Part shown: positions 53,934 to 62,491 of the stretch, piece after piece
Numbering within the stretch: the stretch's first letter is position 1
Layout: each line of letters opens with the position of its first letter
Source of the DNA: CBDCME01 sp965218865
GTDB lineage: Bacteria > Pseudomonadota > Alphaproteobacteria > JAAXGF01
Assembly (NCBI GenBank): GCA_965218865.1
Contig: CBDCME010000075.1
Coordinates: 1 to 64,000, forward strand
Direction of reading: 5' to 3'
DNA length: 64,000 nt
Translations under genes and position numbers: made by a program
Notes under the pieces: model-generated
The model's database searches: none
The model's input: only the letters and a program-made list of their open reading frames with translations
What the model was told of the DNA's origin: nothing

Positions 53934-54377
53934 GATTTGCTCCTTTAGGTGGTGGGTCGAGAGGGCCCGCGATCGCTTCACGTCATTCTCCTTCAAGAAA
54001 CTCGGATAATACAGGAATGATTTTCTGACTGCATAAAAATGCCGCTCACGTAAATAATTTACAATGGCTTATACAGTTGATTTTTTTGATAATATTTTTT
54101 GATCAAAATACACAACGGTATAGAACATAGTGAGTTTTTTGTCCTTTTTACAGAAGAGAATTTTTTATTTGAAGTAGGGTCTAAGAATTTTCCTGAGTCC
54201 ATGCTCTGAGGCAAGCCATGAGGACATGATCGGCAGTAGTCACTCTCGATCAAACGCCCTATAAAGTTGCCGCTATTTCGCGACGTCAGAGTCCGTTAAT
54301 GGCTACGACCGGAAGATTCGAGCTGTCCCCAGTCACGACCGCTTCGCCCTCGTGAGCAGAAGTTCCGGCCTTTTGCC
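53934..54377. other. AT-rich spacer, no gene supported
   Basis: These 444 bases include several T-runs (54080-54100, 54128-54165). A 64-codon minus frame at 54059-54253 has no ribosome binding site or motif and is not called. It is notably AT-rich against the chromosome. Confidence 0.45.
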
Positions 54378-54680
54378 CTATATTGTATATCGGCTCCAGC
54401 ATTCGACTAAAACCACAGATGCCTTCACGGTAGATGCTATATCCGCAACTTTAAGCTCAGCCGAGGACGATGCTTTGTGATAGCCAATTTCAAATGCGTC
54501 GAGAAAACTCGCGGCGAGCGCAAACTTGATTGAAAAATTCAAGTTTTGCGGGATATCCCCAGTGATCTCTACGAACTTGAGGGTAGTCAGTGTACTTGTC
54601 ACTACCGCGACGACATTTCCCGATCTATCAAATACCGGGCCGCCGCTATTCCCCGGAGAGCTAATGTCAAAAGTTGGTGA
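54378..54680 (-). pseudogene. Trypsin-like serine protease, C-terminal fragment
   Basis: About 100 codons remain, beginning SPTFDISSPGNSGGPVFD. GNSGGP is the catalytic-serine motif of S1/DegP-type proteases, and GNVVAVVTSTLTTLKFVE fits the following strand. The His and Asp halves of the triad are missing because the truncated IS256 element abuts at about 54680. A continuous frame from 54782 enters IS256 DNA and is not native. Confidence 0.75.
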
Positions 54681-55614
54681 CGGGGGTTTTAGGCGGCGCG
54701 GTCGGTTAGCTTTTCTCCATCCTTGAATGTGACACCCTGGATGATCTCGGCGAGCCGCTGGGAGCCGTCGAGGCGGCGCCATTTTTTGCTCGCCGATTGG
54801 CAGAGTTTGAAGACCATCATGAGGGCCGTTTTACGGCTGAGGCAGCCTTTGGTCCTGGCGGTTCGAAGGCGCACCGTGGCGAAGGTGCTTTCGATCGGAT
54901 TGGTGGTTCGCAAGTGCTTCCAGTGCTCGGCCGGGAAGTCGTAGAAGGTGAGCAACTCCACCCGGTTCTTGGCCAGGCAGGCGACGGCCTTGTCGTACTT
55001 GGGACCGAAGATTTCCACGAAGAAGTCGAAGGCTTTCTCGGCCTCGTCCTTGGTTTCGGCCATCCAGATGTCCTGCAAGCGCTTCTTGACCTTGGGCTGG
55101 ACGGACTTCGGCAGCTTGTTCAGCACATTGGCCGTTTTATGGACCCAGCAACGCTGCTCGCGCACGCTTCCGTAGACCTCGCGCAGGGCCTTACAGAACC
55201 CAAGGGCGCCGTCGCCAGTGGCCAGTTCGGGCGGAATCACGAGGCCCCGCTTCTTGAGGTCGAGAAGCAGTTCGCGCCAGGATTGGGCACTTTCGCGATA
55301 ACCGTCGTCGATGGCCAATACTTCCTTGCGGCCCCTATCGTCGGCGCCGATGATGACCAGAATGCATTGGCGATCTTTGTCCAGGCGCGGCTGGAAATAG
55401 ATGCCGTCAGCCCAGAAATAGACGTAGCGCTTGGCGGACAAGTCCCGCCCTTGCCAGCGCTCCAGCTCCTCTTGCCAGACCTTCTTGAGACGCACGATGG
55501 TGTTGGCCGAAAGGCCCGGCGCGTCCGCACCCACGAGCGCTGCCAGGGCGTCGGAAAAATCACCCGTGGAGATGCCTTTGAGATAAAGCCAGGGCAACAG
55601 TTCCTCGACAGATT
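54681..55614 (-). mobile_element. IS256-family element, truncated
   Basis: This covers the C-terminal two thirds of an IS256/Mutator transposase (from SVEELLPWLYLKGISTG to the stop at 54689) plus about eight bases of end. The N-terminal coding part and the upstream IS end are lost. On one side it cuts a protease gene; on the other it is fused in frame to a helicase-like gene. No target duplication was found. Confidence 0.8.
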
Positions 55615-56323
55615 TACGGCATTCGCCTTCAACCCTGATCACGTACGCGGTGGCGCGACTATGGCCTGAGTTCAGAACGCCACGCAATTCGTCGTTTTCG
55701 GCCAGGAACGAATCCGCCTCGTCCACGAGCAGGGTCGGTTGCCATGCCTCGGTCGAGCGGAAGAGCGCCGCTGGTGAAATATTCGAAGCGGGAAGCGCGC
55801 GCGCGACGAGCCGTTGGAGCACCGCCATCGCTGTCGATTTCCCGCATCTCTTCTCCGGGGATTCAAAGGTCAAGAACGGACTCACATACGCAACCTCGTG
55901 GCAATGCGTATGAACGGTCGAAAGCGCCATCGCCGTCGCCGCACCTTCCGGCAGAATGATGTATCTGGCGAATGTGGCGGAGAGTTGATTTAGGAGTTCT
56001 ACTCCATCCACCGATTCCGGCCACTGCTCGAGGTTGGCCATAAATACAGGCGATCCAGTACCGTTGTCGGCAAGACCTTCGTTGGCCTTTGCCCGTCGGA
56101 TTTTGATTTCCTCGTCGAGAAGGGGGAGGGTGGCATCGAGTTCCTTGGCGACGGCCTTGCGGCGCTTGCCATATTCGATCGGCGTCATTGCCGCGAGTAA
56201 ATTGAGCAGGGTCTCTTCTTCGGGAGAGATGCCGTCGGTGGTGGCGTTGGGTTCAACTTCCTCGGCGTTTCTCGCAAGGTCGCGAATGGTTTCTTCGCCA
56301 ACCATATCTTCGATCTTACCCAT
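54689..56323 (-). CDS. Chimeric ORF: phage-type helicase N-part fused to IS256 transposase C-part
   Basis: This 544-residue open frame is built from two unrelated proteins. Residues 1 to about 236 resemble phage/ICE DUF3631-type helicase-like proteins: VSPFLTFESPEKRCGKSTAM (P-loop-like, GKST) and a Walker-B-like TLLVDEADSFLAEND. Residues about 238-544 are an IS256 transposase from SVEELLPWLYLKG, with the DGIYFQPRL, VIIGADDRGRKEVL, RCWVHKTANVLNKLP and NPIESTFATVRLRT motifs. The junction is near 55613. The first part overlaps the toprim gene by eight bases, its native operon partner. Neither activity is expected to be complete. Confidence 0.8.
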   Translation of the reverse strand: MGKIEDMVGEETIRDLARNAEEVEPNATTDGISPEEETLLNLLAAMTPIEYGKRRKAVAKELDATLPLLDEEIKIRRAKANEGLADNGTGSPVFMANLEQWPESVDGVELLNQLSATFARYIILPEGAATAMALSTVHTHCHEVAYVSPFLTFESPEKRCGKSTAMAVLQRLVARALPASNISPAALFRSTEAWQPTLLVDEADSFLAENDELRGVLNSGHSRATAYVIRVEGECRKSVEELLPWLYLKGISTGDFSDALAALVGADAPGLSANTIVRLKKVWQEELERWQGRDLSAKRYVYFWADGIYFQPRLDKDRQCILVIIGADDRGRKEVLAIDDGYRESAQSWRELLLDLKKRGLVIPPELATGDGALGFCKALREVYGSVREQRCWVHKTANVLNKLPKSVQPKVKKRLQDIWMAETKDEAEKAFDFFVEIFGPKYDKAVACLAKNRVELLTFYDFPAEHWKHLRTTNPIESTFATVRLRTARTKGCLSRKTALMMVFKLCQSASKKWRRLDGSQRLAEIIQGVTFKDGEKLTDRAA

Positions 56324-57260
56324 TCTCGGTGCTGCGGGGTGCCGATGTCATCAGAACATCGTTGAAATCTTGTCCGATCGGCGGCCGCACGATCCGCACA
56401 CGTCTCCCTTGGCGCGAGAGCTTCCGCGCGACCTTTTTGACGGCGTCCTCGCCAGCCTGGTCACCATCGGCAAGTAGGACGACAGTTTCAACGTCGGAGG
56501 GGATACCAACGACGGGGATGTTGGTCGCGGACAGCGCGGCCCACGTCGGCGTCCCCGTGGCTTGTAGGTAACTGAGGCAAGACTCGATGCCTTCCCCGAT
56601 CGCCAGTTCGGGGCCGTGGCGGGCAAGACGGACGGCGCCGCCTGCGACCTTTCCGAACATCATCTTCGGTTTGCTCACAGGCGCTTTGCCACTACCGTCG
56701 ATCGTCAGGTAGGTCCGATGCACCCCGGTGATTTTCCGGTTCGGCCCTTGGACGGCGGCCAACATCACTGGGAGATTGAGGCCAGTCGGCGTGTGCTTGG
56801 CCATGGATAGATATTTAATTGTCGGTGGGATCGTGAGGGTGATGGCGCGGCCCCTCAGGTAGGTCTCGACGGCTGTGCCCGCGGCGGATTTAACCTGGCA
56901 CCAAAGATCGCCGGCATAGGCGATGCGCCGCAGATCATCGACCTCGGTATCTCCCGACTCACGTCGGCGGTTTCCGGGCGCATGTGTTCGGACGGCGGAC
57001 AGATCACCCGTGATCCCGAGCCATTCCTTTGTCCATTGGATTGCGCCTGCCTTGTTCGTGTTCCGAACCGCCTGAATCAGGTCGAGTGGATCACCGCAAC
57101 CGCCTGTCGCGAAGTCTTTCCAAAGGCCAGCCTTCGGACCACTGAGGCGCACGCCAAGGGACTGCCCAACCTCACCGTCTATGGACCTGGAACCGGGTTC
57201 GGCACACCCCCCGGTGGGGTTGGGCGCCCATAGGTTCGTACCCCGCATACCTCCCGCCAA
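56316..57260 (-). CDS. Toprim-domain primase-like protein of phage/ICE type
   Basis: This protein of up to 314 residues has an N-terminal half with GPKAGLWKDFATGGCGDPLDL, as in zinc-less primase/helicase proteins of prophages. The C-terminal Toprim domain has GPELAIGEGIESCLSYL (catalytic Glu) and VVLLADGDQAGEDAVKKVA (DxD-like). It probably works with the following helicase-like gene in replication of a mobile element. The start is uncertain: ATG 57260 is the first in frame and an upstream part may have been lost toward the IS630 copy at 57329. Confidence 0.75.
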   Translation of the reverse strand: MAGGMRGTNLWAPNPTGGCAEPGSRSIDGEVGQSLGVRLSGPKAGLWKDFATGGCGDPLDLIQAVRNTNKAGAIQWTKEWLGITGDLSAVRTHAPGNRRRESGDTEVDDLRRIAYAGDLWCQVKSAAGTAVETYLRGRAITLTIPPTIKYLSMAKHTPTGLNLPVMLAAVQGPNRKITGVHRTYLTIDGSGKAPVSKPKMMFGKVAGGAVRLARHGPELAIGEGIESCLSYLQATGTPTWAALSATNIPVVGIPSDVETVVLLADGDQAGEDAVKKVARKLSRQGRRVRIVRPPIGQDFNDVLMTSAPRSTENG

Positions 57261-57418
57261 AAGGGACGTTTCCGAAATTTCCGGGCCTTAAAAGCGCGCC
57301 GATTGGGACTGGGCCGGACGACGAGTTATACCAACCGCCCTAGAGTTTGACTCGCGCAAAGGTTTACACGCTAGGTTTTGTGTGATTCAAGGTTGTTGGC
57401 AACAAGGGAGTGTGTTCA

Positions 57419-57985
57419 ATGCCAACGATTCCTTTGCGAAACGACTTTGATGCTGAAAGAGTCCGTGTTCTTGCGGCACGGAGCGATGATGGGAACCAGG
57501 CGCGACGGCTTTTGTCGATGGCGGCCATCTACGATGGGATGGATCGAGCGTGCGCGGCGGGTATTGGCGGCATGGATCGGCAGACGTTGCGGGACTGGGT
57601 TCACCGGTTCAACGCGGGAGGTCCGGCCGGTCTGATCGACCGCAAGCCGAACGGGGCGTTGCGTCGGTTGACGCCGTCGCAAATGGCGGCGCTTTCGCGG
57701 GCTATCGAGGCCGGTCCCGATCCCGAACGGGATGGGGTCGTGCGCTGGCGCTGCATCGATCTCAAGCAACTGATCCGAACGCGCTTCGGCGTGGACTATC
57801 ACGAGCGGAGCGTCGGCAAGCTGCTGGCCGCGCTCGGGTTCTCGCATATTTCCGCGCGCCCGCGCCACGTCGGCCAGGATGCGCGGGCACAGGAGGAATT
57901 TAAAAAAAAGTTTTCCCGAACACTTGGCGAAAATCGTAGCGGCACAGCCACCGGACACGCCCATCGAGGTTTGGTTTCAAGATGA
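57419..57985 (+). CDS. IS630 transposase ORF1, copy 6
   Basis: This 188-residue DNA-binding half reads into the short out-of-frame tail after the A8 tract and stops at 57985. Confidence 0.82.
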   Translation: MPTIPLRNDFDAERVRVLAARSDDGNQARRLLSMAAIYDGMDRACAAGIGGMDRQTLRDWVHRFNAGGPAGLIDRKPNGALRRLTPSQMAALSRAIEAGPDPERDGVVRWRCIDLKQLIRTRFGVDYHERSVGKLLAALGFSHISARPRHVGQDARAQEEFKKKFSRTLGENRSGTATGHAHRGLVSR

Positions 57986-58484
57986 AATGCGCGTCGGCCA
58001 GAAGAACAGCCTGGTGCGCCAGTGGGCCCCAAAGGGATCGCGCCCGCGCCAGGTCAAGGACCTACGGACCTCTTCGGCGTATCTCTTCGGCGCCATCTGC
58101 CCCGAGCGCGGTGAGGGCGCGGCGCTGGTCATGCCGCGCGCCAATACTGAAGCCATGGACCTGCATCTCGAGGAAATCAGCCGGGCCGTTGCCCCAAACG
58201 CCCATGCCGTCGTGCTGCTCGACCAAGCCGCATGGCACACCACTGCCAAACTCGGCATCCCGGAGAACATCTCCCTCGTGCCTTTGCCACCCAAGTCCCC
58301 GGAGCTCAATCCCGCCGAAAATGTCTGGCAATACCTCCGCCAGAACTGGCTCTCCAATCGTGTCTTCGACTCCTATGAAGCCATCGTCGAGGCCTCTTGC
58401 CAAGCCTGGAACAACCTGACCGACCAACCTTGGAAGATCATGTCCATCGGCCTCAGAGCGTGGGCTCGCACAAGGCAATGTTAA
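57879..58484 (+). CDS. IS630 transposase ORF2, copy 6
   Basis: This 201-codon DDE half has a full C-terminus (WKIMSIGLRAWARTRQC). It overlaps ORF1 by 107 bases. Confidence 0.78.
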   Translation: MRGHRRNLKKSFPEHLAKIVAAQPPDTPIEVWFQDEMRVGQKNSLVRQWAPKGSRPRQVKDLRTSSAYLFGAICPERGEGAALVMPRANTEAMDLHLEEISRAVAPNAHAVVLLDQAAWHTTAKLGIPENISLVPLPPKSPELNPAENVWQYLRQNWLSNRVFDSYEAIVEASCQAWNNLTDQPWKIMSIGLRAWARTRQC

Positions 58485-58496
58485 GGGCGGTTGGTA

Positions 58497-58806
58497 TTAG
58501 CAGACGGATAGGTCAAGCAATGTTGACATTCCGCAAGAGACGATCCGCCAAATGTTCTAGGGGTGTGACGGCCATCATTTCTGATGTGCCTTGATGGATG
58601 TTACAAGCAAAAAAGAAACTGAATGGGAGCTGCTGTGGAAAGCCGTGTGACGCACCGCCCGTACTTGGGCGACTATGTCCATCGAATTCCACCGCGTCGA
58701 ACCTTAACTCTGCGAAATCCTTGAAAGGTTCGATCACGAATGTTCCTCCTCTGAGTGAGGTGAGTCCGATTGGACGAAGGACAATTTTTTTGAGAAGGAG
58801 AATATA
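58497..58806. other. Spacer upstream of the 46-residue gene
   Basis: These 310 bases have no supported frame. They hold the leader and probable promoter of the small gene at 58807. Confidence 0.4.
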
Positions 58807-58947
58807 ATGTTAGGTATTTTCGCAAAGATCGCCGCTTTGACCTTGCCGATTAATGTTGGTGTGATCGTATCGCAATTTTCGACCGACTTATCGTGTTTCG
58901 CCTTCGGGATAACGTTGGCCGTATTCATGGCCGTGGAACTGGAGTGA
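58807..58947 (+). CDS. 46-residue hydrophobic small protein
   Basis: A short frame MLGIFAKIAALTLPINVG to a TGA at 58945-58947 is preceded by GAGAAGGAGAATATA, an excellent ribosome binding site at the right distance. The peptide is largely hydrophobic, with one or two short membrane-like segments (IAALTLPINVGVIVSQF and FAFGITLAVFMAVELE). No family was recognised. Size, hydrophobicity and accessory setting would suit a toxin-like or small membrane peptide, but nothing proves that. Confidence 0.45.
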   Translation: MLGIFAKIAALTLPINVGVIVSQFSTDLSCFAFGITLAVFMAVELE

Positions 58948-59572
58948 TCCCGTCGCGACTCATTTGCCAACTTTCACGCCTCAGTTTCAGGCGGCACTCA
59001 GCGGATTTATGGTACAGGGGAAAGACTGGAGGAACGCCGTTCTTCTCTTCGTCTCGCTGCCGAATGATTCGCAATTAAAGTTGCACACCTAACCGGGGAC
59101 GAGGCGAGCACGTTAGTGTACTTGTCGTCGATCCGGTCCACTTCGGATCGAACACGCGGGACAGATTGTCGCCGCCTCACCCTTCCGATCCCATCCTGTG
59201 CAGCCCCGAGCACGTAGAGAAGCATGGACCCCCCCCCAGGCCATCCCCCCGCCCGCGGACCCGCCCCACTTCGGAAGCTTGACCTCCAACCGCCGATTAG
59301 AGAAGCGAGGACCCGATCCGTTCCCGGTGCGTTGGTGGACTTGCACGACGGTGAGAGAACACGGCCGAAACCGGGCCTAATCGCGGCTGATCGAGCAACT
59401 CCCTTGAATAAATAGGGTGCCCAGTCTGCGAGATCGGTTCGGCTCTTCTTGGAAAATACGAGAATTGACTAAACACGTTGTGATATCAGATTAACTCTAC
59501 AATATGTAAGTGTTACCATATAGTGAGACTAGCACAAAAATTCGTAAACTGTCCCCGGTAATGTGGTAATGT
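58948..59572. other. Long spacer, no gene supported
   Basis: These 625 bases hold only short proline/arginine-rich frames. Run CCCCCCCC near 59228 and the GTAAACTGTCCCCGG motif near 59546 are the notable features. The TPR-methyltransferase remnant ends just beyond, on the minus strand. Confidence 0.45.
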
Positions 59573-62017
59573 TTAGGGTAATTTTTGACACCAGAACTGA
59601 TACATACCTTGAAATGTATCGGGGTTTTTGACTTCGAATTCATGCCACGGTGAAAGCGATAAGGATACGTCGCTGTTCGGGAGGGATTTCCTGAACCTCG
59701 TCAACATATTCATGTTCTGCATTTCGAACCCGAGGAACTTCAGATCGAGCAATTTCAGGGCTTCCTCGATCCGTGGCAACGTGAATCGGTGCTCCTGGAC
59801 ATGGAAAAGGAGATCCCGGCATTCGCTCATGCTGAAAAAGTCGCCCCTGCCGCAAATTTTCGCCATTTTCGGATCGCCGTTCCAGGCCATGGCGATGATG
59901 TCTTGCCGACATCGGCGGATGTCCTCGGGCGACGTCGTATACCCCTTCTCGGCGATCAGGGAACGCTGATGGACGATATCTTGCCGCGCGATCTCGCTAT
60001 ATAGGCCGATTTTCGACACCCCCCCCCGGCCGCAAGAGGTCCACCAGGATCCGCCAGCCGGCCAACGGGTCGCCAAGATGGTGAAGAACGCCAACGCATT
60101 CGATGAGGTCGAACGAACGCCCGAGTTCAGCGAGCGCCATGAGGTCCCCCTGGACGTATTCGATGTTCGAGAAACCGAGTTCAACGGTCTTCCTTTTCGC
60201 GTAGGAAAGACTATTCGAGCTCAAGTCCACCGCCACCACGTTCGCGTTCGAATATCTGGAGGCCACATACAGGGCATGCATGCCCGTGCCACAGCCGGCC
60301 ACCAAGATTTCCGGGTTCTCGGGAGACACGTAACCGCCCAAATCAAGGGACAGCGGAGGACTTGTCAAAACGTCGCCAATGGCGCGGCTTCTGTGATGGA
60401 CGTCGGTTTTGATCCAACGCGGGTACGGGTTTTCCTCATACTGTTCTCGCACCGATTCAGAGATAGGATTTTGCAGGAATGTCACGCGGGGAATTGTTTC
60501 GCGCAGGGATCGCTCTTCCAGAGGTTCCGTTATTTGCCGCTTGATCACATCCTTGACGTTGTCCGGCCACCTGCGTTCACGCAGCTCTCGAGCCCAGGGA
60601 AAATCAACCAACGGCCGATACGCACCCAGGGCGACGATGAAGGATGGCGGCACGCCTTGCCCGCTTTCCATCAGCGTCGCGATCCGTCGTTTCAGGTCTT
60701 CGACGGCCTCGTTTTCCTCGCTGGTTTCTGGGAAGACGTACTCGTTGGTGAAACAATTGAGGGCCAGGGCCGCCGAAAACGCGAATACTTCGGCGCTTCC
60801 GTCCATCGTTTCCTTCAGCATGGCGCGGCGCACGACCGTGAGCATCCGTTCTATCTCAAGGACATGGATGGGGCTCAACGCTAGGATCCGGATAAATAGA
60901 GGAATTCTCGACAGCTTCTCGGCGACATCGCCGTAGGCGATATCCTCCTTGTTGGCGCCCGTCGCCTCTAAAATAGGCAAAAAATCCGGATGATGGCGAA
61001 GGGCATTGATGACGGGTCGGGCGATGTCGGAAGGCCGCACCGTGCGGCGCTCCAACAGCCGCGACAGGTCCCGGTAAAGATCGTCATCACCAACAGGAAA
61101 CGACACACCCACCAGAGACTCCGCGAAGCCGGCCCAGAACAAATCGTTTTCGGGGTTCAGGAGATCGCGCGGCGGTGACATTCGACGGCTTCGGCGAGAA
61201 GACCCAATTCCCGAAGCCTGCTGCCGAGATTGTTGTGGGCCTCGGCGAAATCCGGCTTGACGGCGAGGGCCTTTCGATAGCTGGCCACGGCATCGTCCGT
61301 TTTTCCGAGGTTCCGGAGGGCATTCCCGAGGTTGTACCATGCCCTGGCGTGATCGGCCTCGACGGCGAGGGCCGCCCGATAGCTGGCCACGGCGTTGTCC
61401 AATTGGCCCAACTCCTTGAGCAAATTGCCGAGATTGGTGTGGGCCTCGGCAAAATCTTGCTTGACGGCGAGGGCCCTACGGTAGCTGGCCACGGCCTCGT
61501 CGAGCTTCCCGAGGTCCTGGAGCGTGCTGCCTAGGCTGTTATGCGCCTTGGCGTAATCCGGCTTGAACGCGAGGGCGTTTCGAAAACTGGCGACGGCATC
61601 CTCCAGTTCTCCGAGGTCCCTGAGGGCGAAACCCAGGTTGAAATGCGCCTCGGCGTAATCGGGCTTGACGGCGAGGGCTTTTCGAAAGCTGGCCACCGCG
61701 GCGTCCAGCTTCCCAAGGTCTCGGAGAGCAAGCCCGAGGTTGCTGTGCGCCTCGGCGTAATCGGGTTTGACGGCGAGGTCCTTGTTGATGAGATCGACGG
61801 CGATCTCGTTTTTCCCCACTTGGTGAGCGATCACACCCAGCAGATGCAAGGGGACCGATTGATTGGGGTGAGTCTGCAATATCTGTTGATAGAGGTTCTC
61901 GGCCTGAGGCAAGCGACCCGCCATGTGGTGCTGCACGGCAACATCCAGCGTTCGCTGGAGAATGAGCCTTTGTTGCTCGGGAGAACGTTTTGCCTCTTGG
62001 CCGGCCCTTTCATTCAT
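59573..62017 (-). pseudogene. TPR-methyltransferase fusion, broken by two single-base indels
   Basis: Three frames join into one protein of about 810 residues. Residues about 1-285 (from ATG 62017) hold about seven tetratricopeptide repeats of the LAVKPDYAEAHSNLGLALRD type. After HRRAIS, one missing base near 61160 shifts the frame; the next part continues LNPENDLFWAGFAESLVG through a helical linker to a SAM methyltransferase (ILVAGCGTGMHALYVAS, VVAVDLSSNSLSYAKR, ECVGVLHHLGDPLAGW). A G9 tract (60019-60027) again shifts frame, and the C-terminus resumes VSKIGLYSEIARQDIV. With G8 the sequence would read through. Similar TPR-methyltransferases are thought to modify glycans or proteins. Confidence 0.82.
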
Positions 62018-62491
62018 GTCCGCTTACTCGGTTCCATTTCGCCGCCGGCGTGTTTCCGCCCTGTTCATGATGCGCGCTTTCCCGGACAGGCTCGAATTCA
62101 CGATACTGTAAGTGTCTTCTCTGTTCGAAAATGCGCCTCCGCGCATTTTTTGCGTCTGTCCCTCGCCCCCTCCCGGCCACCCACGAGAGTATGCTGACAT
62201 GGGTGGCCGGGAGGGGGCGGGGGTCGGGAGGGGGACAGCGCCGGCGCCGCGAGTTTTCGAACAGACTGTAAACGAAACCCTCGGCCGTTGGAAATGGGCG
62301 TTTCCCACGATGACGGCGTGGGTGGTCAGGTTTCGGCCACGCGCCCTTACGGGTGATAATTTGCCGACGGTTTTTTTCTTGTTGACGTTTCCGTGGAGCT
62401 CGCGGTGCCGGGCCCATTTTTTTGTGGCCTGGGTCCGCGTATAATGACCGTTCCGCGTTTGAGCGATCGATAGGAACTCCGGAGAGAATCG
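62018..62491. other. Divergent intergenic region
   Basis: These 474 bases lie between the TPR-methyltransferase start and the sulfotransferase start and include palindromic repeat copy D. A GGAG ribosome binding site precedes the sulfotransferase ATG at 62492. Promoters for both genes should lie here, but none could be fixed. Confidence 0.45.
62121..62270 (-). repeat. Dispersed palindromic repeat, copy D
   Basis: Inverted orientation relative to copies A-C: the GCGCATTTTTTGCGTCTGT tail comes first and GAGTTTTCGAACAG last. The GC-rich right arm is expanded (GGGAGGGGGCGGGGGTCGGG), so the central palindrome is less perfect here. Confidence 0.82.

Larger units (their letters stand above)
57329..58496 (+). 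mobile_element. IS630-family element, copy 6
   Basis: The ends are at TA 57329-57330 and TA 58495-58496, with an A8 tract at 57902-57909. The sequence appears to match the majority type without private changes. Confidence 0.93.
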
